This document shows positions 37,001-49,000 of a stretch of 64,000 bases of DNA, in pieces. The stretch's first letter is position 1. The number at the start of each line of letters is the position of its first letter. The notes beneath the pieces were generated by a model. It did no database searches. It was not told where the DNA came from and saw only the letters and a list, made by a program, of their open reading frames with translations. The DNA is taken from the NCBI GenBank assembly GCA_032622095.1, contig CP136069.1:185801122-185865121 (forward strand). The letters are read 5' to 3'. Source of the DNA: Siphonodentalium dalli. Lineage: Eukaryota > Mollusca > Scaphopoda > Gadilida > Siphonodentaliidae. The position numbers were made by a program, and so were the translations under genes.

Positions 37001-40000
37001 TTCAGAGCCTCCTAATGGCAAAAGTCCTCCTCCGTCCAGCACGGCTTTAGGATCATTTGATTCCTGCAGATATGAAAGATAACTGTTCAAAGAAAGTGTA
37101 ATGAGGTGTGAGAATATATTTATAGCATACAACTCAATAAATATCCTGGTTCAGAATTACTCCCAGGTAACTCCCAGTGTCTAGACCTAACGACTATAAT
37201 ATTCAATGATGTAATACACTATAATTATTTCAATATGTAAATAATTGGTACTAATTTCAAGCATCAGTGATATCTATAATGGAATTGTATTGGATATTGG
37301 CAATAGCGACAAAATCAGAAATCTGATTAAAATATCCACAAAAAAATTAGTATCATACAAACTGTAGTCAATAGAACATGTAATTCACGCCCACACCCCC
37401 GGGCTTATTGATGGGTGAATACAGTATCCAAGTATCCAATAACCCTTTCATGACGGGAGCTTCCTGAATTTTTGCGAAAACCCTATGCCAATGCATTCTC
37501 TTATATATTCGAGGCAACCATAGGTCGCCTCGCATATATATAAGAGAATGCATTGGCCTAACAAATTTTATATTATTTTTTATAATTGTTAAAGAATGTA
37601 AGAAATTCTGATAAAATTGATGAAAAATTGTTAAAGAATGTAAGAAATAATGATAAAATTGATAAAGAATGTAAGAAAAAATTATAAAATTGTTAAATAA
37701 TATTATAAAAAAAATGATAAAATTATTATAGAATGTAAGAAAAAAATATTATAAAAATGATAAAATTTGTTAAAGAATGTAAGAAAAAGGATAAAAATTG
37801 TTAAAGAATGTAAGAAAATATATAAAAAATTGTTAGGCCAATGCATCCTCATATATATGCGAGGCGACCTATAAGAGAATGCATTGGCACATGTTTAATG
37901 CTGCGCCAGCGCAGCTCACATCATGAAAGGGATAATACTCACCACACCACTACTGTCTGCTCCCCAGCTGTTTGGAATAGGTATTTGTTTTCTATCATGT
38001 ATCTCAATCTGTAAAAGAAAATTATGACAATAAATAGCCAGCAACCAAATGTAGTGAGGGTCGGCACCAGTGTTTAAGCTGGCATTAAACTGGGCACTTT
38101 TGTTGGAATTGACACATGTAGTATTGGCTATATAGCTTTCACTCAAGTTTACACTCCAACTTCTGTTTACCTAGAATTCTGCGGCAGTTTAATATTTCTG
38201 GAAAACACAATATATTTTTTAATTTAGCTAGGTTTGATAGTCCAACTTTCTGATTGGTGACTAAGAGGATTTTTAAATACCAAATAATATTTTGAAAAAT
38301 TAAGCCTAATGTTGAAGTTTTAACTTAAAGATGCATTGTCTAAATTAATGCTCCTAAATTACTCTTTCTTTGGCTTCGGGGGTAAACAATATTTGATTCA
38401 AGTCAAGGAACCCACCCATCAAAGCTCAGAGTGATCAGATATCGAATTTTGCAGTTTGTTATTTCTTGACATGTGCAATTATTTGTGGCCCAGAAAAGTC
38501 ATCAAACAGACGGTCTCAGACAAAATTGCGGATGAAGATGGATAACTCTAAAAATCAAGTTGTAATATGGCCAAATTTCATGATACTCAAGTGATCATAC
38601 AGTCATATTTCATTGATCAAAATGTTGATAAATAACGCATATTAGGAAATTTGATACCATAGTTGACAATGGTTAGCATTATTTTTTTGCAATTAATCGA
38701 TTCTGATAACTAAAGCATATTTTGAAGAATGTCATTGTTGTTGTATCTTGATGATATGGGGACCGTCTGATCGGATTGAGTACCTTTAATGTTAGTTGAA
38801 TAAAAATTTGTCTTTATACTTAGAGGATAAACATGCTGACTGGTGTGATTTTGGGATGTTTATCGGTGGTTTTACGATGGAAAATTCAGTTTTACCAGAG
38901 ACACCAGGAGTCGGCAAAACAGATATTTTTCATCGGAAAACCCACTGATAAAAATATCAAAATCACACCACACAGCATGTTTATTCCCATTCTAATTCAT
39001 ACCTACCGAAAAATCATACTATATACATGTATAGAGGATCTACAATGAGTCCCCAGTTTATAGCGGTATTTACATACAAGTCCAGTAAATTAGGTTGGAC
39101 AGAGCCTTTGGTGAGGTAAATACCTAATTTGCTGGACATGTTTTGTAAATTCCCCTATAAACTGGGGAAGACTTTGGGTAGATTTTATTTATTACATGAT
39201 CCAAAACTCGATAAAACATACTTAAATGAACAACTGGGACATGAAACTAACATCGGCTTCTTGTGCATGTGATGACGTTTCACTAAACTATGCATTGTTT
39301 TTCCACCTTAAGAAATAGTCCCAGATAAATAAAGACGATGCGATGTATTTAATGGCATATATTTAGTGAAATAACTTTTCAAACTCTTCATTAGAGTTTG
39401 TTGGAAAAATATTGGTATTTTGAGATGTAGCATATATGTTATGTAAACAGACGACAAACTGGAAGTCATCGTCACCTAGCGCTATTTCCTGTTATTAAAC
39501 GAACGTTTAAATCTCAATTTATAGAATGGGTTTATTGAATGGAATAATGGTAAATAACACACAAATCTGCCTAAAAAGTTTCTGAATTGAAATCCTATAC
39601 CATGCTAAATTGACATTGGATATGTATAAATTATGTGAATAAATTTGGTTTCATGGCCAAGTTGCACCAAGATATTGCACTACTGACAGGCCGTTCACAT
39701 GGCATTGCATCAGTGATCAAGGCATCAAACTTCATAGCATAGCCAAGCCTGCAAATAGCGTGTCTGTCATTTGCAGAATGAGGTCCCCAGAGGGTGAATT
39801 TAGTGATGCTATCCCGCATAGCGGGCTAGCATCACTAAATTCACCCTCTGGGGACCTCATTCTGCTTAGGCCCTCAACTGATATGGCAGACCTAGAATCA
39901 GATTGAAGTTCCCCAGTTGAAGTTGGTGATGTTCACCCATTGGGCACCTCAATAATGAATTTTATCTTCTGCAAATTAGGGGATATAGAAACTTCCTAGA

Positions 40001-43000
40001 AGGGAAATGTAACTAAAAACAATGTTAATTTGATACTATAGACACTTCCCAGAAGATGAGGCCTAAGCAGAATGAGGTCTCCAGAGGGAGAATTTGGTGA
40101 TGCTAGCCCGCTGTGCGGGATAGCATCACTAAATTCACCCTCTGGGGACCTCATTCTGCAAATGACAGACACGCTATTTGCAGGCTTGAGCTTAGCTAAC
40201 AACGGTTTGCAGCGTCATATCCGCTGTCATTACATCATCATTCCGATGTCTTTCGAAAGACTTGTCTCAATTAAAACGGGCTATCTGTATAATTTCCATG
40301 ACATTCATAATATGGAATCAAGCCGATGAGCGATTCAATCGCCCTTCAAATTTATGGCTGTTTACATTGTTGTCCATAGGGACGAAGGTATTTCCAGGAT
40401 TCAGATTTATTTTTATCAGTGAGCATGCCCTTAGTTTGTGTGCATGCGTCACTCTACATAAAATCATATGATTTTACGACAGCTACACCTTGGAAATTGA
40501 CCAATCAGTGCCGCGGAATTAGGAGAACAAATAAGTGAATTAGAATGCTGAATCTACCAGCATGCTTTAAGAAGTGCTATAAATGTACTTCAGCCACGAT
40601 GATGTAATCTACCAGCATGCTTTAAGAAGCGCTATAAATGTAATTCAGCCACGATGATGTAATCTACCAGCATGCTTTAAGAAGTGCTATAAATGTACTT
40701 CAGCCACGATGATGTAATCTACCAGCATGCTTTAAGAAGTGCTATAAATGTACTTCAGCCACGATGATGTAATCTACCAGCATGCTTTAAGAAGCGCTAT
40801 AAATGTAATTCAGCCACGATGATGTAATCTACCAGCATGCTTTAAGAAGTGCTATAAATGTACTTCAGCCACGATGATGTAATCTACCAGCATGCTTTAA
40901 GAAGTGCTATAAATGTACTTCAGCCACGATGATGTAATCTACCAGCATGCTTTAAGAAGTGCTATAAATGTACTTCAGCCACGATGATGTAATCTACCAG
41001 CATGCTTTAAGAAGTGCTATAAATGTACTTCAGCCATGATGATGTAATCTACCAGCATGCTTTAAGAAGCGCTATAAATGTACTTCAGCCACGATGATGT
41101 AATCTACCAGCATGCTTTAAGAAGTGCTATAAATGTACTTCAGCCACGATGATGTAATCTACCAGCATGCTTTAAGAAGTGCTATAAATGTACTTCAGCC
41201 ACGATGATGTAATCTACCAGCATGCTTTAAGAAGTGCTATAAATATACTTCAGCCACGATGATGTAATCTACCAGCATGCTTTAAGAAGTGCTATAAATG
41301 TACTTCAGCCACGATGATGTAATCTACCAGCATGCTTTAAGAAGTGCTATAAATGTACTTCAGCCACGATGATGTATCCCTGATAACAGATCTACCAGTA
41401 TGCTTAAAGAAGCTTTATAAATGTACTTCAGCAATGGTGATGTAGCTCTGATAACAGTCAACTTCTCCCTATTAAATATATGAATAAGTGATTACTCTCA
41501 ATTTGAAACCTTATGCTGAAATGGTCTGATTGTTTTTCTAAAATGACATCACCTTTCCCAAAGCTGCAGTCGATGTCGCCATGTCCAGAACGAAATCGTC
41601 CTTAGAAGATGCAGGAGCAGCAAGACTGATGGGATTAGTGCCTAAAATTGGCTGAAAGAAGTAGAGTTCACATTAGGAAAATACATGTAATGTTAAAGTA
41701 ATGTAAAACACTCCTGTAGGGTGATCAAATAGAAATTGAGAATAACCTTGCTCAAAGTTGTTATTTTGTATGAATATTAATCCAAATTAACAACATACAT
41801 CATCATTCTTTATATTAATTAAAGTCAATGACTCTCGATGGTGAAATCATTTGTGTTAGTTTATTGCTGATAGTTGAATCGAGATGTAAATATTTACAAT
41901 TGAGCATAGTTCAGATGATGTTTTCTATGGAGTGGTAAGGTCCATTTCTTTGAAACTTTCTGCAATGTTAGTAGAATGCTACATTCCCCAGGTTGGCATA
42001 GCGCCTCAGTAATAACTTATCAATTCCACGCATCTGAACAAGTCCATGGTATGTCTTTAATGTGAAAATTCATTTCTTTATTACATGTATATATTGAAGC
42101 CCAGTCAATATCAAGTTATTAGAATTTCTTCACTCAAATATAAACTTTTACCAATGAATTTGTATCTAAATTATACCTGAAATCATACCCATTTCTTGAG
42201 GTATCCAAATTTTACTCAATACAGTATTTATCAGAATATTTATGAAAAGTGCTCCAACTGATGTTTTCTTGTGTTTTAGTACCAAGTATAACATCAGACA
42301 ACTTAAGTGCTACCACTGATGTTGCAAAATAATATGTGCAGCACACTGCAACTGATCGATATCAATGCTATTTGTATTTTAGAGTTATTGTTAATTGCAG
42401 AAAACACAAAACTAGCTTCCCTCAACAGTTACAGTAACGTGTGTAAACAAGCCTTCAATATGCAGAATCTTGTCACTAGAGGGTTATTGATATTGAAAAT
42501 AATAACAAATTCCTTCTAGTTTATCATGTTCTTCATATAATTTTCCAGCTGTACAATCGAAAATTCCTCTTGTATCTTTAAAGTTACATGTCAACTTTTT
42601 ATTTTTGGCTACTTAAATGTTGAATCGGTTGTTATCCCATGGTTTTGGGTGCCGGTACTAAGTTACACAGGTTTGCTGAATCTGGTATTTTGTAACCTAG
42701 GTTATCATTAACTGTTATTTTGCTACCCAGGTTATCTTAAGCTGGTATTTTGTTACTCAGGTTTTCTGAAACTGGTATTTTGTTACCCAGGTTTGCTGAA
42801 ACTGGTAATTGTTACCCACATTACTCATGAACCAACTCTATAAACTGATTCCTTTGACAAACAGGGTGAACCTCTCAAGCCAAAATTCCCAAGTGAGTTC
42901 ACAACAAAATAATAAAGTGAATGTTATCTCGGAGGGTGTCACCCACAATTTTGTTAATGTGAGAGTAACATAAGAATGCATTCTCTTATATATGGGAGAC

Positions 43001-46000
43001 TCCAGTCATGAAAGGGTTAAAACAACAGATCAGCCCTGATGTACATGTACTAGTAAGCATGGGTAAGAGATCAGCCCTGATGTACATGTAAGCATGGGTA
43101 AGGACAACTATAATCTGATAACTTCATCATTGTACATGTAAGCATGGGAAAGGACAATTATAGTTTGATAACTTCATTCAAGATAACACCCGATGTTTCA
43201 TAACTTCATTCATGATAACACTTGTTGACTGAGGTTAATGTATGATATATACACATAACGACACGATGTGTAAATGGGTTTGTCAAAATGGCACGAGTGA
43301 TGTCGCGGAAGGATAGAACGAGAGGCGTACCGACAAACCCATTTACACATCGTGTCATTCTGTGTTTATTATGCGCTTCGCGTCCTAGAATTCGTGCATT
43401 AAAAATACAGGATTAGAAGGTTTATTTAGGCTCATACAGGGCGTGTTTGTCATGTGTGATGATTCTTTTATTTAAATAGTTCCAGGCTCATGGTTGAGGC
43501 GAACGTCATGTACGTCATTTTACATCAACGAGATGCGTATGGAACATACGTTCCAAACGGATTTGTAAATATGGAACAGCAATAACACTGTACTACCAGG
43601 AACAAGCGTGTAATAAAATATTAATTTTGTTAGCGTACCTGTGTGCCTCTTGTTGGTAGTACAAGTGGTGATGTATTGGTGAAAGCCATGCCCTGTGAAA
43701 AAATTAAACAATACACTGTACATGTACAGTAATGCCCTAAGTAATCGACTCCTTAACCACAGCAAAATTATGGGTACCTTTTCAGGATTTAGTCAGAAAT
43801 ATGGCTTGTTGCCATTCATCGGAAAGCTCTTGTTGCCATTCATCGGAAAGCTCTCAGTGAGAGCTTTCCGATGAATGTCAACAAGCCATATTTCTGACTA
43901 AATCCTGAAAAGTTACCCATAATTCTGCTGTGGTTAAGGAGTCGATTACTTAGGGCATTACTGTATATTGAAAATTAATTACACAAGCCTAATCTATCAC
44001 CTAAAATTGCTTTTACTGTACTAGTAGTTTATTTGTGTTGTCATTATATATGATGTATGTATTACAATAGAAGTTTAACGAATACTTGGTCTATATGTAT
44101 ACCTGTGGACTAAAATTGTTTTCTAAGTGGAATATTTCGGTCACTGTTTATCTTGTTCTCTGCTGACAATTGCTGTATTGAGTTGATTGGATGAGTGATG
44201 CGATCGCTACAAATGCATTCCATAAGAATGAAACAATTTTGTTTTACAACATTATTGTTCCTCTTCTTTCAAATGGTATGTACATGTAGTTTTTATTATG
44301 ATATATACATTACATGTGTGACCTTAAATGGTATGTACATGTAGTATAGAATATGATATATATATATATAACATGTGTGCATGACCTTAAATGGTATGTT
44401 CATGTAGTATAGAATATGATATATATAACATGTGTGACCTCAAAGATACATAATCCGAATTAACACTCCAAAATTACTATCTCTTTGGCTTCGGGGGAGA
44501 AAAATATCTGATTCGAGTCAAGGAACCCACCCATCAAAGCTCAGAGTGATCAGATATCAATTTTTGAAATTTTTTTATTTCTCGAGATGTGCACTTATTT
44601 GTGGCCTGGAAAAAAGTTGTCAAACCGATGTCGGATGAAATTGCGGATGAAGACGGATAACTCTAAAATCAAGTGGTAATATGGCCAAATGTTGTGATAC
44701 TCAAGTAATAATACGGTCATATTTCGTTGAACAACATGTTGATAAATAACACATTTTGGGAAATTTTATGCCATAAAAAATATCAGTATTTGTACTTAAG
44801 TGTAATTGATTTTCACTTAAGTACAATTCCTCGCCGAATTTACAATTATGTGGTATTTGGACATAAGTAAAATTCGCTATTTGGACTTAAGTGCTTCACT
44901 TAAGTGCAAATATGTGCACTTAAGTCCAAATAAATCAAAAATGTGATACAGCTTGCCAGAAGTTGACTTTGGTTAGCATTTTGTTGTTGTAATTTAAATG
45001 TTCAAGCCTTCAAATAGTGTGTCTGACATTAAATCTGGGGACCTCATTCTGCTCATGGCCTCTATAGTATCTATGGTCTGAGATTAACTTTGTTTTCAGT
45101 TACTCATTCCTGTCTGTTCAGTTTCTATATCCCCTAATTTGCAGAAGATAAAATGCATAATTGAGGTGCCTAATGGGTGGATATCACCAACTCCAACTGG
45201 GGAAATTCAATCTGACCATATGTCTCCCACAGCAATTGAGGCCACACTATTTCAAGGTTTGAAAATGTTTCTTTTCGGTTAATCACATTTTGATATTGGA
45301 CAATATTCTGATGAACGCAAAAGAAAATATAGTTAAAACTCACCAGCATTCCTGCATCACTGGCAATCATTGCATAGTATCCAGCAATTCCAAAATGGTT
45401 TGATCCTACAAAAGGTAGAAAGAGTTTGTCATTTTAAGCTTTAATTAATATTACATTTAATATCAAATTTATTCTTAAATAGTGTCCAAGAACACTCATA
45501 TGAATGTAAAGATACCATAACTGGAAAGGTGGACACATCGACAGGTATGACTTGACGGAAAAATATCATAGTCTATATATATATAGTCCTCCATAAAAAC
45601 CTTTTTTGGGAGGACAGTCTCTCCTGGGCGAGTTCTTACATAGGTGTTGCTTATTCTAAACATTAATTAGCCATCTTGAATCAATAACAAGTAAGCTATG
45701 ATCTGTTCTGTGTCAATATTAGAACCCATGTTTAGACTGATATGCTTCCTAACTCTTGGTGAAAGGTATTCCTTTTTAAGTGGTGATTAGGTCATGGATA
45801 AGATCATTGCAGACTAGGCCAGACGAGATTGGCGTGGGTTCGAACCGTGACAAAGGTGAAACTCGGGATTGATTTTCAAGCTTGAGCTGATGTGCCATTC
45901 TGATCGATCTATGGCCATTTCGATAAGAAATGAAAATTTACAAATGCTCACTGAAGCAAGCACATTTGATGCAATGAACGCTCTGTGAGGAAAAGTAACA

Positions 46001-49000
46001 CATAAATATATATATATATACTTCGGGAGCCTTTATTCAACGTCAGAGGGGCCACCTTTGTGTTTTAGGGGCCAATGACCCCGAGTCACCACACCAAATT
46101 TGGTTGAAATCGGACCAGCAGTCTGGGAGAAAAATCCAGACAGACAGACAGATCCTACTTTTATATATATAGTTGGGTTGAAATAAATGGTAACACCTTT
46201 AAGACCTATTGTATATTTTTTTCTCACGAGCTTTCGTCTAACATAGACTTTATCAAGTGACAGACAAACGAGAAATGAGACAAGAAACGTTAAAGCTACA
46301 TGAAGCGTTGATGATGACGTGATGACGTTGTATCCCAGGTAAACAAGTTGATGGTTACCAAATTCTAGTAGATATAAATTAGGACCTAGTGTATAGGTAC
46401 AATTGAAAGGTATATAGCTGCATGTTAGTTGCAATAAGATATCACAATAAGACTACAACCACGCGGACATGAATCCAGCATCTCTATTGATACCGGAATT
46501 GAAACTGTCAAGCATTGAAATGTATTTTTGCTCTGTAATCCTGCGACTGTGAAGGTCCGATAGTCCTCCCTGTATCACTTGGACACGAATGTCCTTAACA
46601 GAATGGCGCGGAAGGCAGAAATGGTTCGCAACAGGCAAATCGTCGTGGTTGTTGATATTCTGTCGGTGGCCAGTGATTCGTCTACATAACGGCTGTCCAG
46701 TCTCTCCTATGTAGTGAACATCCGGGCATCGTGCGCAAGTTAAGATGTATACCACACATGTGCTTCGACAGGTGAATAGACCCTTCGGAATGATCGGATA
46801 TCCGTCTTTAGAACTAATAGTATCCGAAGATACTAGTTGGCATGTGCCACATCTTGGAGTGTTACACGGTTTGGTTCCGATAGAAAAATTAGACGACCGA
46901 CATTGGCTAGAAACAAGCATCTGTCGTAAGTTAGGTGGTTGCCTAGTCGCCAGTAACGGCCTCTCCTTGAATATGTTCTGAAGTAGATCATCGCCGTCCA
47001 GAATATGCTGGGACTGAACCAGAATGAGTCTCATTAGTTTAGTTGTGGGGTGATGTGTAACAACAAGCGGAACGCGTTCTTTAACGTCAGAACATTTATA
47101 AGCTAACAAATCCGTAGGGTCCTTGGAAAGCGCCTTAGTTGTCTGCTTCTCCACAGTTCGCTTTTCATACCCGAGTTTCACGAATTCCGATTTTAATTTG
47201 GAGATTTGTTGTGTGCGAATGTTCGGATCCGAGTTGATTCGATGGTAACGTAAGGCCTGACTATATATAACAGATCTCTTAGTATGATCCGGATGAAAAC
47301 TTGTAGAATGTAAGTAATTATATTTGTCAGTTGGTTTCCTATAAACAGCAGTTTCTAATTTCCCATCAGTTTTGAAAACTCTGACGTCCAAGAAGCTGAT
47401 AGTCTCTGTAGACTTTTCCATGGTAAACTTTAGGTTAGGGTGAACATTGTTAATTTTGTCATAAAATTCTTCAAGTTCTGACAAACCGTGCTCCCAAATG
47501 ATGAAAATGTCATCTATATACCGAAAATAAACTTTAGGTTTTAGCTCAATATTGTCCAAGAATGTTTTCTCAAAGTCAGCCATATATATATTGGCGAACT
47601 GAGGGGCCATGGGAGTGCCCATCGCGGTTCCTAATTTCTGTAGAAAAATATCTCCATTAAACTGAAAGTAGTTGTGGTTAAGAATAAATTCGGTCAATTT
47701 AGCGATGGTTTCGGTGGCCATTGAGGTGTTTCCAGAATATGAGATCGTGTCAGAGCCTGTATTCCATCCACGTGATTTATATTAGAATACAATGCCTTTA
47801 CGTCGAGAGTTACAAGTAAAGTTTGTTCATCAATATCATCAATGCTGGAAATCTTGTTTAGAAAGTCAGTGGAGTCTTTTATATAACTGTGAGCAGATCG
47901 CGCGATAGGTTTGAGTTCGTCGTCTATCAGCTTAGAAATGTTCTGCTTGGTATATTAACAAATAGATTTTGGCGCATGTTATAAAACACATATTGATTGT
48001 GTTGATTACGTTACTTCAGTCCGTAATACTCACCTATATATATATATATACTCACCTATATATATATATATAGGTGAGTATTTAATAGTCGTGAATAATA
48101 TAAAAGCAGTGTATACAAATGGTGGTAGACCGATGATGCGAGTATCATAGCAGTTGAGCCTCTATAGTGTAGTGGCTCTGAGGTGGAATCGGGCAAGCAT
48201 AATATATTGGGGAATTAATTGTAGCTACATGTACTTGTATATTATTTGGGTGAATACTTGATGACCATATTTGGGGATCTGACTTGAATGTGTGATAGTC
48301 ACTGTTGGAATTGACATGTGCGGTTCCTGTGAAGGAACCAAGTGCTGACTTTCGGGTCTGCATCTTATTTACAGTAATGCTCTAATTAATCGACTGCTTA
48401 ACCACAGCAGAATAATGGGTAACTTTTCAGGATTTTGTCGGAAATATGGCTTGTTGCCATGGTAACAATGGTAACAAGCCATATTTCCGACTAAATCCTG
48501 AAAAGTTATCCATAATTCTGCTGTGGTTAAGCAGTCGATTAATTAGGGCATTACCGTATATGAATATTGATATTATAGCATTATGTATGGTCCCTGAATC
48601 AAGTTGTGCTATAGGGGTGTTGGTGGAATTACGTCACAACTCACACTGAGTCTGTGCCTCCATAAATCTGATGCATATGTATAAACTGATACAATACCTT
48701 TGGCAGTGACCCATCCTATTCCAGTTTCCCTTGCTTTGTTGATAGCCAAGTCCATACAGAATTCACCAATGACTGGACCAAGCAAGTTATGTCCATCCAC
48801 CAATGCTGTACTCACTGTCTCTTTTTGAATGGTGGGCTCCTTGTCATAGATAGTGATGCCTGATTTTATATCATAGACATACATATCTGAAATGACAAAA
48901 CTACAATATAATATTTACGCTTTGATTATTAAATGGATTTTCCCATTCAGTTCTAAAAATTCACATTGAAATGTACGTCTATTCCTGATGTTAATTTAAA

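Larger units (their letters stand above)
46180..47960 (-). mobile_element. 5'-truncated Penelope-like retroelement (PLE) with GIY-YIG endonuclease
   Basis: Minus-strand element inside intron 2 of the Ldh2-family gene. The 5' end is lost: the reading frame opens at about 47954 in mid RT domain, next to AT-rich repeats. The 3' tail (about 46180-46452) contains ACGAAAGCTCGTGAG, a stretch of a kind I associate with PLE 3' ends. RT motif A ([14 protein letters not shown]) sits in one frame and the rest of the RT and the endonuclease in another, so the copy is dead. Boundaries are approximate. Confidence 0.88.

Noticed and set aside
45831-45850. tRNA gene suggested by GGGTTCGAACC
   Set aside because: No acceptor stem or cloverleaf can be formed around it; kept only as a possible SINE head.
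46161-46452. Hammerhead ribozyme in the PLE tail
   Set aside because: PLEs often carry one, but I see no CTGATGA core in the expected order; only GACGAAAGC is present.
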